NCBI RefSeq assembly: GCF_004345425.1
Contig: NZ_SLVP01000002.1
Location: forward strand, 979,747 to 1,043,746
Direction of reading: 5' to 3'
From: Paenibacillus sp. BK033
GTDB lineage: Bacteria > Bacillota > Bacilli > Paenibacillales > Paenibacillaceae
DNA length: 64,000 bases
The first letter of the stretch is position 1. Every line of letters begins with the position of its first letter. The notes beneath the pieces were generated by a model. The model did not search any database. It was not told where the DNA came from and worked only from the letters and a program-made list of their open reading frames with translations. The translations under genes and the position numbers were made by a program. This document shows positions 9,568-19,116 of the stretch, one piece after another.

Positions 9568-10653
9568 ATGAGTAAAATTACGGTCTATCAGTTGTTCGCA
9601 ATCACCTTTATTTTTCAAATAGGCACTACGATTATTTTCGGCTTTGGCGCTCAGGCGGGCAAGGATGCATGGATCGGGGAATTGATATCTTGTTTCTTCG
9701 GCTTGGTAGTGGTTCTAATCTTCCTCGCCTTGATGCGCATGAATCCGGGGCTAACCCTTGTGCAATGGTTTCCCGCGCAATTTGGCCGATGGATCGGAAC
9801 TCCGATTGCATTTCTATACCCCCTATTGTTTATCTATATTGTTGGACGGATTACAGCGGATATCCGGGATATGGTTTCAACTACCATCTTGTTTAATACA
9901 CCGCTTATCGTCATCTCAGGCGTTTTTATCTTTATTATAGCCTATTGCGTATATAGTGGCATTGAACGCATTTCCCGGCTGGGGGAAATGTTTCTCCCGA
10001 TCGTATTGCTCTTGTTTTGTATTGAAGCCGTTCTTCTCATAGGCTCCAATGTTATGAAATTCCATAATTTGCTGCCTGTTTTGGAACAAGGCTGGGCGCC
10101 CGTCATGAAGACCGTTTATCCCTCCGGCATCACTCAATCCTTTGGAGAAACCATTACCCTTGCTATGTTCTGGACGGAGACCAAAGAGCCCAATAAAGTG
10201 TTGAGAATTACGATTCTCGCGTCTTTGCTTTCCGGAATCATGGTTACCTTATTCGATGTCATGGCGATTTCCGTTTTCGGAGATATGTTTTCCGGTTTCC
10301 TGTACCCTCTTTACACCCTGCTTAGTTTGATCAGTATCGGAAAATTCATTGAAAACTTACAGATGTTCGGCGTGCTTTATTTATTAATGACGGCGCTGCT
10401 AAAAAGCGTCGTCTTAATGTTTGCGGCGGTCAGAGGGATTCAACAATTAACGAATATGAAGAGTTACCGTGTGCTTGTCATCCCGTCCTGCGCCATCTCC
10501 CTCATTCTTGGATTGACTATGTCCAAAAATATTGCGGAGCACATTTACCGTCATCACTTCGAAATATTGGTTCCTTATATATGGGTGCCCATGTACTTGG
10601 TTTTGCCTGCGATTCTTCTCCTAGTTAATTGGCTTCGGCAATTGATGAAATGA
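9568..10653 (+). CDS. Spore germination receptor B subunit, GerAB-type permease
   Basis: 361 residues, ten membrane spans, belonging to the GerAB family within the amino-acid/polyamine transporter superfamily. It starts MSKITVYQLFAITFIFQIGT and shows the family segment PLLFIYIVGRITADIRDM. GerAB subunits carry the germinant-binding pocket in the spore inner membrane. An upstream in-frame ATG at 9523 exists, but 9568 is chosen because GAGG lies five bases before it. Unusually it stands alone on the plus strand, converging on the gene for the C subunit with only six bases between stop codons, instead of sitting inside a gerA-type operon. Confidence 0.9.
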   Translation: MSKITVYQLFAITFIFQIGTTIIFGFGAQAGKDAWIGELISCFFGLVVVLIFLALMRMNPGLTLVQWFPAQFGRWIGTPIAFLYPLLFIYIVGRITADIRDMVSTTILFNTPLIVISGVFIFIIAYCVYSGIERISRLGEMFLPIVLLLFCIEAVLLIGSNVMKFHNLLPVLEQGWAPVMKTVYPSGITQSFGETITLAMFWTETKEPNKVLRITILASLLSGIMVTLFDVMAISVFGDMFSGFLYPLYTLLSLISIGKFIENLQMFGVLYLLMTALLKSVVLMFAAVRGIQQLTNMKSYRVLVIPSCAISLILGLTMSKNIAEHIYRHHFEILVPYIWVPMYLVLPAILLLVNWLRQLMK

Positions 10654-10659
10654 ACTTCT

Positions 10660-11886
10660 TCATTTCTTGATCTCGTCTGCTTTTAATTGCAAGGAGGGTC
10701 CTGTTACCCCTATCCGTCGAACCGTTATCTTTGCGTTTACAGAAATCTCCGCTTCCCTAAATTGTTCTTCCCAGTTATTCCTTATCGATTTCCATAATGC
10801 CAAGTTTTTTCTTCTAATAGTATCACTGAATCCAAACACGTCTGTCCCGTATTTTCTCTGCACTTTGGCAATCGTCCGTGAGACGGTTTCATTGACCTGT
10901 TTGTCCAACGCGTTTTGCACCAGGCTAATATTATTCGTCTGTGTTAAGTCCAGCCTGGTATTATTTTCACGAATGGCTCCTTGTCCCGTTAATGTAACAA
11001 AAATTTTCAACTTGCCCTTCTGGAGTGCAGGCTGAATCTTGCTTTGCATCTTATAAAGATTAATACTGACATTCCCCTCCTCTTGCGGTATTGCTGCGGA
11101 TACCGTCAGACTGCGCAGATTGCCGTTTACCCAGCGCATGGCGAGGCCTTCCTCTAAATCTAAAAACCCGACTAATTTCAGCTCTTTATTAAAAATTCCT
11201 GTACCTGCAATCCGGAACCCATTATGATTGGAACCGGATTGCTCATTCTGATTTTCTTGACCTTGCGGCACGGAGTTCATGCCGATGGTTATTGCAGGTA
11301 CGACAGGGCAAGCTCCTTCGCTCGTTGCAGCATGCAAAAAGTTCAACAATCCCATTTCCACGGGCGTTCCCATTTGACCATATTCCCCCAAAACCCCAAG
11401 GGCGGGAATGATTTCCAACGGATACGATATTTTTAGAAAATCCCTTGCCGTACCTCCCTTGACGATAAATATATCGGTTCGCAGCTTGAGTGTCGGATCA
11501 CGGGTATACGTATCGAATATCTCATTAACACCTTGTCTAGCCATGGATTCACCAATTACGATGACCCGCCGATGACCGCGAAACACTTGCCTGGAAAGCT
11601 TAGTCTGCATCTGCTTAACCGCCTCGAGCGTATTCATTCCGATACCCGAAACAACAAAGAACGGTTTATCCTGGCCTCCTCCGCCTTTGCCGTTCTGCTG
11701 TCCGCCGCTTATTTTGGTCGGAATGATCGTCTGGGCACTGATCATCACTTTCTTGTCCGGGGCATTGTCGATCCCCCATGCAAGTTCGACCGCTATCTCA
11801 TTTACTTCCGAACTATCCCAACAGCCCGATACTAAGGTAAAAGAGAGAACCAAACAGAACAAGCTGGTCCTGCGCAACTTTTTCAT
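10660..11886 (-). CDS. Spore germination receptor C subunit, Ger(x)C lipoprotein
   Basis: 408 residues. The signal peptide ends VSGC with Cys22 as lipidated residue, followed by WDSSEVNEIA, the conserved beginning of mature GerC proteins; the three-domain GerC fold fills the rest. It forms the outer, lipid-anchored subunit of the germinant receptor. Its ATG overlaps the stop codon of the A-subunit gene by four bases, so the two are translationally coupled. Confidence 0.92.
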   Translation of the reverse strand: MKKLRRTSLFCLVLSFTLVSGCWDSSEVNEIAVELAWGIDNAPDKKVMISAQTIIPTKISGGQQNGKGGGGQDKPFFVVSGIGMNTLEAVKQMQTKLSRQVFRGHRRVIVIGESMARQGVNEIFDTYTRDPTLKLRTDIFIVKGGTARDFLKISYPLEIIPALGVLGEYGQMGTPVEMGLLNFLHAATSEGACPVVPAITIGMNSVPQGQENQNEQSGSNHNGFRIAGTGIFNKELKLVGFLDLEEGLAMRWVNGNLRSLTVSAAIPQEEGNVSINLYKMQSKIQPALQKGKLKIFVTLTGQGAIRENNTRLDLTQTNNISLVQNALDKQVNETVSRTIAKVQRKYGTDVFGFSDTIRRKNLALWKSIRNNWEEQFREAEISVNAKITVRRIGVTGPSLQLKADEIKK

Positions 11887-13460
11887 TCGTCTGCTTTCCC
11901 TTTCTTTGAACTTGGTTGTTGGCCTTCCGGAATGCGGGTCTTATTTGCCCCTGATGAAAAGGCGGAACGCTGGGTCATACTCCACCTTGGCGCGCGTATG
12001 AATATATCCTTCAAGCCTTGAGATATATGCGGAATGACCGGAGTCATATACGGAACTCCAAACGACCGTAAGCCAAGAAGATGGATGATCAACAGGAATA
12101 ATCCGCTTACAATCCCGTATAAGCCCAGCATACCCGCCATTATCAGCATTGGAAAACGAAGAAGACGATAAGCGGTCCCGAAATTATAGCGCGGGATGGC
12201 AAAGGAGGCGATCCCTGTCGTGGCAACAACAATGACAACAGGAGCGGATACGATGCCTGCTTGCACGGCAGCTTGTCCGATGACAAGCGCTCCCACAATG
12301 CTGACGGCCGAGCCTACGGCTTTAGGCATGCGAATACCGGCCTCGCGAAGCCCCTCGAACATAAACTCCATTAACAATGCCTCAACAAAGGTAGGAAAAG
12401 GAACGCCCTCCCTCGAATTAGCGATACTGATGAGCAGGTTCGTAGGGATAAGCTGTTGATGGAAGGTTGAGAGCGCGACGTACAAGGACGGAAGCAGCAG
12501 TGCGATATTAAATAAGGAATAACGGACAAATCGAATAAACGTTGTATAAATCGAACGTTCGTAATAATCTTCAACCGCCTGCAAACCCGTCCAAAACGTC
12601 ATCGGAACGATCAGCACAAACGGGGTATTATCGACAAGGATCGCGACTTTTCCTTCGAGCAAACTTGCGCATACGATATCGGGCCGCTCGGTATTTTGAA
12701 CTTGCGGGAATGGAGACCATGGGGCATCCTCAATAAATTCTTCGATAAAGCCTGATTCCAACACCCCGTCCATCACAATCCGGTCGATTCTATTGCGGAC
12801 TTCCTTCAGCACTGCGTTCGAGACAATTCCGTCAATATATACAATAACAACATCTGTCTGGGATACTTTGCCTATCGTAACGGATTCCATTTTCAGCTTT
12901 GAACTACGGATTCGTCTTCGTATTAAGCTGGTATTGGTACGCAGCGTTTCCGTAAATCCGTCCCTTGGGCCGCGAACGGATATTTCCGCAGCCGGTTCTT
13001 CAATCGAGCGTTTCTCGAATCCTTTTAGATCTGCGACAAGAGCCTTGTTTTCTCCGTCAGCCAAGAGAACAATATTCGCCTTCAGAATGCCATCGATTAT
13101 TTCGCCTAAAGTGGAAACCGTTTTAATTTGCGAGACGGCAAACAGTTTATCTTGAATCATCTGCCCCGATATAGGGGCATCTTCATATAGGAGCGGCGCT
13201 AACACCATGTTATCCAGCGTTTTGTTGTCAATTAAACCATCCGCATATACGATAAGAATTTCAGGATTGCTGCTGATGGAACGAAAAATGATATCGGAGC
13301 ATTGTTCAAAAATTCCCCTAACCGTCTTCTCGTTTATAGAAAGCTTTGTGCTTAATTCAACATGCTGATCGCTAAGCATTGGAGGATCATTCGATTCGAA
13401 TCGGTCAGAGCTATGGTTGCGGTTAGATTGTTGCCGGCTTCTTATTCGCATCAAGCGCAT
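11883..13460 (-). CDS. Spore germination receptor A subunit, GerAA type
   Basis: About 525 residues: a cytoplasmic N-terminal two-lobe domain (about 25-280) with the family motif FTETLRTNTSLIRRRIRSS, then membrane spans (about 290-490) and a short basic tail. Other family signatures are LREAGIRMPKAVGSAVSIVGALVIGQAAV. GerAA subunits assemble into ion channels that open when the receptor binds germinant. Start: the frame is open to ATG 13484, but AGGAGG (13464-13469) argues for a start inside it. ATG 13460 has only a three-base spacer, TTG 13454 nine, ATG 13451 twelve; the exact start is unsettled. It is followed by the overlapping C-subunit gene. Confidence 0.9.
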   Translation of the reverse strand: MRLMRIRSRQQSNRNHSSDRFESNDPPMLSDQHVELSTKLSINEKTVRGIFEQCSDIIFRSISSNPEILIVYADGLIDNKTLDNMVLAPLLYEDAPISGQMIQDKLFAVSQIKTVSTLGEIIDGILKANIVLLADGENKALVADLKGFEKRSIEEPAAEISVRGPRDGFTETLRTNTSLIRRRIRSSKLKMESVTIGKVSQTDVVIVYIDGIVSNAVLKEVRNRIDRIVMDGVLESGFIEEFIEDAPWSPFPQVQNTERPDIVCASLLEGKVAILVDNTPFVLIVPMTFWTGLQAVEDYYERSIYTTFIRFVRYSLFNIALLLPSLYVALSTFHQQLIPTNLLISIANSREGVPFPTFVEALLMEFMFEGLREAGIRMPKAVGSAVSIVGALVIGQAAVQAGIVSAPVVIVVATTGIASFAIPRYNFGTAYRLLRFPMLIMAGMLGLYGIVSGLFLLIIHLLGLRSFGVPYMTPVIPHISQGLKDIFIRAPRWSMTQRSAFSSGANKTRIPEGQQPSSKKGKADE

Positions 13461-13595
13461 ATGCCTCCTCCAAACGTTAAGCATTCAGTTGTGTAGTATA
13501 TCCAATCTTTCCATAGTTTATCGAATAGCTTCTTTTGATCCGGAGACTTCATTAGCCCAAGCAGTCCGTTCATCTTCTGGAATATCCAAAACGCC

Positions 13596-13620
13596 AAAAA
13601 GAGCTGCCTCGCGGCAGCTC
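13596..13620 (-). terminator. Terminator of the MFS transporter gene
   Basis: GAGCTGCC and GGCAGCTC (13601-13620) form a perfect stem with a four-base loop. On the minus strand TTTTT follows directly. It lies 20 bases after the MFS stop codon. Confidence 0.85.
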
Positions 13621-13639
13621 ATTTCTTATTGCGTAACAT

Positions 13640-15145
13640 TTACATTTCTCTAGCTTCCTGAACCTTCATCTTCGTTGTGATCTGTTTCTCGTCAGAGGCT
13701 TGAGCAACGCGTTTGATGAAGAAGGTCAGAATCAGACCCACAACGCCAATTCCGACGATAACCAGATAGGCATCGTTCATGCCGCTGATCGTCGCGTTCG
13801 TTACCATCTGCTGTTGCGTCATGCCTTCCGTTGCCCCGGATGTCATCGCATCCTCAAGATGGGACTTCGTTTGCGTAGTCAGGATCGTTACGAGAAGCGA
13901 CGTGCCAACCGCACCCGCTACCTGCCTGATCGTGTTCGAGATCGCGGTGCCATGCGCGTTCAGACGGTTAGGCAATTGATTGAGGCCCGCTGTCTGAACA
14001 GGCATCATCAGGAGCGCCATGCCGATACGGCGTCCGGTCGACATGAGAACAAGATACGTATAGCTGGTGGTATCCGTCAGATTAATGAAACCGAGAGTTG
14101 TCACGATAACGATAATCATGCCGGCAACGGATAGCCATTTGGCGCCGAATTTATCGAACAGTCTGCCTGTAACGGGCATCAGGAAGCCCATGATAAGCGC
14201 GCCCGGAAGCAGAAGCAGACCCGATTCCATCGCGGTATAACCGCGCGCATTCTGCAGGTAAAGCGGAAGCAGCATCATATCCGCATACATAATCATCGTA
14301 ATCGCAATGTTGATAAACGTCGTTAAGCTGTACATATTGTATTTAAAGGCGCGCAGATCAAGCAGCGGATTGTCGGAAATGAGCTGACGCCATACAAACA
14401 GCACCAGGGCGATAAAGCCTCCGATAATCGTGATAAGCACCTCCGCGCTTTCCCATCCTGCGCTGCCCGCACGGCTGAAGCCGTACAGCAAAGCGCCAAA
14501 ACCGATCGTGGACAAGATGACGCTGATCACATCGATCTTCGGATACGAACGCTCCGAAACATTCGTGAGAAAAACATATCCGCAAATGATAACGATAACC
14601 GCAAGCGGAATCATGCCGTAGAACATCATTTCCCATTTAAAGTTCTCGAGCACCCAGCCGGCAAGAGTTGGGCCAATCGCCGGTGCGAAGATAATGGCGA
14701 AACCAACCATTCCCATTGCGCCGCCCCGCTTCTCGGGCGGGAACAAGGTTAAGATAACGGTCATGAGTAGCGGCATGATAATACCGGCGCCAGCCGCTTG
14801 AATCAAGCGTCCGATAAGCAATACGTTGAAATCCGATGCGAGCGCCGATACGACGGTACCTGCCAGGAATAATACCATTGACGTCTGGAACAGCTCGCGC
14901 GTCGTAAATCTTTGCATCAAAAAGGCTGTAATCGGAATTAAAATACCGTTGACCAGCATGTATCCGGTCGTCAGCCATTGGACCGTAGTCGCCGATATGC
15001 CGAAGTCATTCATCAGCTCGGGGCCGGCTACGCTCATAATCGTCTGGTTCAGCGTCGCAATAAAAGCGCCTAAAATCATAACAAATAAAATGGGCCCCTT
15101 TTTGACAGAACCGTCTGCTTGTAAACCTTTACTCAACCGCTCCAT
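13640..15145 (-). CDS. MFS multidrug efflux transporter, DHA2/EmrB-QacA family (14 spans)
   Basis: 501 residues with 14 predicted membrane spans, the DHA2 drug:proton antiporter layout. It begins GPILFVMILGAFIATLNQTI, contains the antiporter motif C region (IIFAPAIGPTLAGWVLE, about 145-162) and ends in a cytoplasmic tail. Relatives export lincosamides, dyes or detergents; the substrate here is unknown. It is divergent from a TetR-type repressor gene, and an inverted repeat lies just downstream of its -10 box, so drug-induced derepression is likely. Transcription ends at the hairpin 13596-13620. Confidence 0.9.
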   Translation of the reverse strand: MERLSKGLQADGSVKKGPILFVMILGAFIATLNQTIMSVAGPELMNDFGISATTVQWLTTGYMLVNGILIPITAFLMQRFTTRELFQTSMVLFLAGTVVSALASDFNVLLIGRLIQAAGAGIIMPLLMTVILTLFPPEKRGGAMGMVGFAIIFAPAIGPTLAGWVLENFKWEMMFYGMIPLAVIVIICGYVFLTNVSERSYPKIDVISVILSTIGFGALLYGFSRAGSAGWESAEVLITIIGGFIALVLFVWRQLISDNPLLDLRAFKYNMYSLTTFINIAITMIMYADMMLLPLYLQNARGYTAMESGLLLLPGALIMGFLMPVTGRLFDKFGAKWLSVAGMIIVIVTTLGFINLTDTTSYTYLVLMSTGRRIGMALLMMPVQTAGLNQLPNRLNAHGTAISNTIRQVAGAVGTSLLVTILTTQTKSHLEDAMTSGATEGMTQQQMVTNATISGMNDAYLVIVGIGVVGLILTFFIKRVAQASDEKQITTKMKVQEAREM

Positions 15146-15174
15146 CCTTCTTTCTTGTCTCTCTAGACTAAATT

Positions 15175-15238
15175 TACAATGTGTCGTATAGTGAACATTG
15201 TATAAATTAAATTATAGCTCGAGCCGCCCCTTTTACAA
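15175..15238 (-). promoter_or_regulatory. MFS promoter with inverted-repeat operator
   Basis: On the minus strand TTGTAA (15238-15233) and TATAAT (15216-15211) form a promoter with a 16-base spacer. Immediately downstream, TACAATGT (15175-15182) and ACATTGTA (15195-15202) are perfect inverted arms 12 bases apart, placed to block transcription start. Related sequences with TTTAC/GTAAA arms occur at 15260-15273 and 15327-15342, nearer the TetR gene. Confidence 0.7.
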
Positions 15239-15379
15239 GCAACGATTCCAGGTAAAAGTGTAAATTAGTTTACAGAAATTGAATTTTTGTAGCTTTAGCA
15301 AAGAAAATAATACAGTCAAAAAAGAAATTGTAGTTTACAACTAGGTAATTAATTACTAAAGGAAAGGAATGCAGTAACG

Positions 15380-15976
15380 ATGGATAAAACAACAACCCGG
15401 ACCGACCCCCGTATCCTCCGGACGCGTCAGCTGCTAAGAGATGCCTTTATCGATCTGCTCGAGGAAATGGACATCGAGAAAATTTCGGTTAACAAGCTTG
15501 CCGAGCGCGCTACGATTAACCGGGTTACTTTTTATCTTCATTATAAAGACATCCCGGACATGCTGGAGAAAATGGCCGATGATATGATCGAAGACATTCA
15601 TCAGGTTCTTGACCGGTCTACCGTAAAATCCGACTCCCCGGAGGTAATCAATACAACGATGCTTGTAAAGCTGCTGGAGCATATCGCGGAGCATTCGAAA
15701 TTTTACAAGATCATTCTGGCGTCTCACCGCACGACGATCTTTACCGAGCGGTTGCTGCGGCTGTTGACCAAGCTGATCTCGGACGGGATAGACAAACGGG
15801 GAAATGATTCTTTTGTGGCCAAGGCCAATATTCAGAAGGATATTGCGGTGTGGTACAGCTCCGCCGCCTTGATCGGCACGATAGTGTCCTGGCTTCGGGC
15901 GGACATGCCGTATACCCCTGTTTTTCTCGCGAAGCAGTTTTTCCTGCTCCGCACGCTGCAGGACCCGAAGGAATGA
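15380..15976 (+). CDS. TetR/AcrR-family repressor, likely of the divergent MFS pump
   Basis: 198 residues. The N-terminal helix-turn-helix (about 12-60) reads ILRTRQLLRDAFIDLLEE then ISVNKLAERATINRVTFYLH, the TetR signature ending in the tyrosine-rich recognition helix. The remainder is helical ligand-binding domain. Divergent TetR-MFS pairs usually form a drug-sensing unit in which the repressor leaves DNA on binding the drug; several TACAA/TTGTA-type repeats in the 233-base intergenic region fit this. AAAGGAAAGG lies about eight bases before the ATG region. Confidence 0.88.
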   Translation: MDKTTTRTDPRILRTRQLLRDAFIDLLEEMDIEKISVNKLAERATINRVTFYLHYKDIPDMLEKMADDMIEDIHQVLDRSTVKSDSPEVINTTMLVKLLEHIAEHSKFYKIILASHRTTIFTERLLRLLTKLISDGIDKRGNDSFVAKANIQKDIAVWYSSAALIGTIVSWLRADMPYTPVFLAKQFFLLRTLQDPKE

Positions 15977-15978
15977 AG

Positions 15979-16027
15979 AAATCGCCCTCACCCTGAAATC
16001 GTGCATACGGGTGAAGGCGATTTTTTG
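15979..16027 (+). terminator. Terminator between TetR and LacI genes (convergent)
   Basis: ATCGCC-TCACCC pairs with GGGTGA-GGCGAT (15981-16021) with single-base internal mismatches, followed by TTTTTT on the plus strand. It sits just after the TetR stop and before the end of the LacI gene. Confidence 0.8.
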
Positions 16028-16033
16028 TTCTGC

Positions 16034-17065
16034 TTATCCATCGGCTAACGGCTTTGTGCTTTGTCTGACAATAAGTTCCGGCTCCAGGGAGTACACTTTC
16101 TTGACCTTTTCCTTGTTCATCAGATCTCGGAGCACCCGCACCGCCGTCCGTCCAAGGCTATTCGCCTGCTGCGATACGGTTGTCAGCTCGGGAATCACGT
16201 GATGAGCAAGCGGAATATCGTCGAACCCAACGATCGAGATATCCTCCGGTACGCGAAGTCCCTGCTCCACCGCCGCTTTAATCGCCCCGATTGCCGTAAA
16301 ATCGTTAACGCAGCATACCGCCGTCGGCCGGTCCTTCAATTGCAGCAAGGCCTCCATTTGCGTCCGTCCGGAATCAACGGAGAAGCTGTCCGGCAGGATC
16401 CAGTCCTCCCGCACGGCAAGACCCGCATCCTTTAAAGTCTTCTTATAAGCCCTGATCTTGACGGCTGTAGTTGCCATATGAATCTGTCCGCCGATAAAGC
16501 CGATCTTCTTATGGCCGGTTTCGAGTAAATGCTTGACCGCCAGAACGGTGCCCGCATATTCGTCCGTTACGACGCGGGTAATGCCGGAATCCTTCAAATT
16601 GCCGTTTACGAGCACCATCGGAATTTTCTGCGAATGCTCCACAACCTCCTGAATCAAGGCAGGACTGCAATCCTTCAGGTTAATCCGTCCGCCCATAAAC
16701 AGAATGCCGTCGACCCGCTTCTCCTGCATGATGGTCAAGAACTCCGATTCCTTGTCATGCAAGCCTATCGTATTGCAGAGGAAAAAAGTATGGCCGGATT
16801 CCCTTCCTTCCTGCTCCGCGCCGGAAAAAACTTCGGGAAAAAACGGGTTCGTAATATCCGGCAGAATAACGCCGATTATTCCCGTTTCTTTCTTCAGCAG
16901 GCTCCTTGCGTTCGCATTGGGCTGAAACTGATATTTTTGCATGATAGCTTCGATCTTTTCCCTCGTGGAAGCGCGTACGGGAGCGGTGTCATTAAGTACG
17001 CGCGAAACGGTTGCAACGGACACCTTGGCTTCCTTCGCTATATCGTATACGGTCACTTGCTTCAT
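16034..17065 (-). CDS. LacI-family transcriptional regulator
   Basis: 343 residues. The helix-turn-helix is VTVYDIAKEAKVSVATVSRV, followed by the hinge helix (PNANARSLLKK), then a periplasmic-binding-protein-like sensor domain beginning TGIIGVILPDITNPFFPEVF. LacI-type repressors release operator DNA on binding a sugar or sugar phosphate. The frame is open to 17089, but ATG 17065 is chosen: AGGAGA lies nine bases upstream and the helix-turn-helix starts at once. It is upstream of the secreted GH30 gene on the same strand, and is the best candidate to bind the GAAANNNNTTTC operators at 23416-23441 and 62927-62952 (inference). Confidence 0.9.
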   Translation of the reverse strand: MKQVTVYDIAKEAKVSVATVSRVLNDTAPVRASTREKIEAIMQKYQFQPNANARSLLKKETGIIGVILPDITNPFFPEVFSGAEQEGRESGHTFFLCNTIGLHDKESEFLTIMQEKRVDGILFMGGRINLKDCSPALIQEVVEHSQKIPMVLVNGNLKDSGITRVVTDEYAGTVLAVKHLLETGHKKIGFIGGQIHMATTAVKIRAYKKTLKDAGLAVREDWILPDSFSVDSGRTQMEALLQLKDRPTAVCCVNDFTAIGAIKAAVEQGLRVPEDISIVGFDDIPLAHHVIPELTTVSQQANSLGRTAVRVLRDLMNKEKVKKVYSLEPELIVRQSTKPLADG

Positions 17066-17172
17066 CTGATAGGTTCTCCTCTGGAACATCTAATATAGTT
17101 GAAATTATACCAAAGTTAGGTTGCTAAAGAAACGGATTTAAGCAGCCGCTATCCGCCAATCTCCCTATAATT

Positions 17173-19014
17173 TCAATTGACTTTAACCAACGTCCACTGC
17201 TGATTTGTCCCGTTGTTGTCGGACCATTGAATGACGGATGCCCCGCTTGCCGTCGAGGCTTGATTCACATCCGCGGTCAAGCCGCTGTTCCGGTTCACGA
17301 GAATAACCGATCCTCCGGCGTCCACGGGGAGCCACTGCTGATTATATCCGCCATTGTCCTGGTATTGAATCAACGCGGTACCGCCGGTTGTGGAGCTCTG
17401 GTTCACATCCAGCAACAGTCCGCTGTTCACGTTCTGAATCTTGTAATAACCGTTGCCTGCCGAGACAAGCTTCCAGCGCTGATTGCTGCCGCCGTTATCC
17501 GTGTATTGAACAACCGATGCGCCATTTGAAGTTGAAGCGCCGTTTACGTCCATTACCAACCCGCTGTTCTTGTTGACAATCTTATAGATTGCCGCGGAAG
17601 GATAACCCGTTGTGCCGGTGTAGGTAACGTTGGAGATCACGTATGTCGTAACCGAGCTTGCTTTGGCCGTAGCGGTAAACGTTTTGTTCGAGACGACCGC
17701 ATTAGAGAGCTGGGCAAGATCCTCTGTTGAGGAGGTCCGGTATACCGCAGCGGAGCTGCCTGCGGCCGTAAACTTGCCAAGGTCATAGGTGACGGAGGTA
17801 TCCGTTGTCGCGCTGTTGGTTGTAACCAGCACAAGCTTGCTGGAGGCCGCATCGTAAGCCGCCAGCGTATTGGCATCGCTCATGCCGATAATCTTGTAGC
17901 CCGGGCGGATAAATTTGCTGTAATTCCCCATGACGTAATATTTTTTGTTCACCGTGTAGCTTGTCGTCTGCGTGCTGTTCAGCACGTTTTTGAAAAAGCC
18001 CCACCCATCCGCGCTATCTACCGCCTGCCAATAAACCCACGCGGTTACGCCCATGTTGCGGATGTCCTTCAAGATGGTGCGGGACATCGTGAGGCCGCTG
18101 GCATCCCCGTCTCCGTACTCCGAGACCCAAGGCGTCTTCCCGTTGGATGCCGCGATGTTGCGGAAGGCCGCTCTGTTCGTTCCGCCGTACGTATGCGTGT
18201 TGACCTGTGCCAATGCCGATTTGACTGCGCTCGAGTAGCTGTTATAAGAGGTTACGGAATCATCTATGCTGTATTCTTCCGGAGCGCTCAGCTTGGTTCC
18301 CGTGAGACCCTTCGCGGCAAGGGAGGCATTCACCTGGCTCAGAATCGTATCCTGGTTAGCCCGGTCGAAGTGCATGCCCTCCTGATTGTTGCCAAGCGAC
18401 CACCAAGTGGATACCGGCTCGTTCAGCGGGGTCAGGGTCTTGAAGGTAATCCCCCAGCTGTCGCGGAAATGCTTGACGACCTCCGTCAAATAATCGGCAA
18501 AATCATCGTAATAATCGCTCTTTAAATTATTAGCCCCGCCGGATGCGCCGGTAACGCTGCCGCTATTGGTCATCCAGTAAGGAGCGGAATTGGAGAAGGC
18601 TTCAAATACGTTGGCGCCTCTTGTTTTTGCGGCTTGGAGCATGTACCGCTGGTTCGCGTCGGCCGTCCAATCATATACGCCTTGCGTCGGCTGGAAGCCG
18701 GGCACGGCCTTCCGGTATTCCAGGTAACTCAAGCTTGGATTCTCGCCGCCTCCGATGTTGTAGCGGAGAACGTTTAGGCCAATCCCGCTTGTCGTGCTGA
18801 ACATTTTGTCCGCGTATTCATCCTTGTTGGCATAACCGCCTACTACCTTTCCCCACCAGGCCAGCGAAGTTCCCCAGCCTTCAATCGTCTGATACTGCAA
18901 AGACGGATCGGCAACGGCGGTGTAAGAGCCTGCTGCCGATGCGGTTATCCCGAAGCTTCCCGCAAGCATGCCGCCTGCCAAAGCCCCTGCCAGAACTCGT
19001 TTGATCCTTTTCAT
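17173..19014 (-). CDS. Secreted GH30 glycosidase with ricin-type lectin domain, possible endo-beta-1,6-galactanase
   Basis: 613 residues. Signal peptide about 1-28 (ends TASAAG). The GH30 barrel plus side beta-domain spans about 30-475: QTIEGWGTSLAWW, acid/base Glu199 in PLNEPVSTWW and nucleophile Glu299 in WVSEYGDGDA. The C-terminal ricin B-type (CBM13-like) beta-trefoil (about 480-613) has three QxW-type repeats, NQRW, NQQW and NQQW. The sequence around GTSLAWW resembles GH30 subfamily 5, whose known members cut beta-1,6-galactan side chains of arabinogalactan proteins; this subfamily assignment is from memory. A cre site lies upstream. It forms its own unit, separated from the GH35 gene by a terminator. 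Confidence 0.85.
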   Translation of the reverse strand: MKRIKRVLAGALAGGMLAGSFGITASAAGSYTAVADPSLQYQTIEGWGTSLAWWGKVVGGYANKDEYADKMFSTTSGIGLNVLRYNIGGGENPSLSYLEYRKAVPGFQPTQGVYDWTADANQRYMLQAAKTRGANVFEAFSNSAPYWMTNSGSVTGASGGANNLKSDYYDDFADYLTEVVKHFRDSWGITFKTLTPLNEPVSTWWSLGNNQEGMHFDRANQDTILSQVNASLAAKGLTGTKLSAPEEYSIDDSVTSYNSYSSAVKSALAQVNTHTYGGTNRAAFRNIAASNGKTPWVSEYGDGDASGLTMSRTILKDIRNMGVTAWVYWQAVDSADGWGFFKNVLNSTQTTSYTVNKKYYVMGNYSKFIRPGYKIIGMSDANTLAAYDAASSKLVLVTTNSATTDTSVTYDLGKFTAAGSSAAVYRTSSTEDLAQLSNAVVSNKTFTATAKASSVTTYVISNVTYTGTTGYPSAAIYKIVNKNSGLVMDVNGASTSNGASVVQYTDNGGSNQRWKLVSAGNGYYKIQNVNSGLLLDVNQSSTTGGTALIQYQDNGGYNQQWLPVDAGGSVILVNRNSGLTADVNQASTASGASVIQWSDNNGTNQQWTLVKVN

Positions 19015-19096
19015 GTTTTCCTCTCCTTATTTGAGATTGCTCATCACTTCTGACGGTTCTCAGGTGAGACGGACGCTTCGGCATCACCCCCCTTCA

Positions 19097-19110
19097 TGCA
19101 AACGATTACA
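19097..19110 (+). promoter_or_regulatory. cre site upstream of the secreted GH30 gene
   Basis: TGCAAACGATTACA, preceded by A, fits the cre consensus WTGNAANCGNWNNCW at every position. It lies 83 bases upstream of the GH30 start, consistent with CcpA repression. Confidence 0.7.
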
Positions 19111-19116
19111 ACAACT

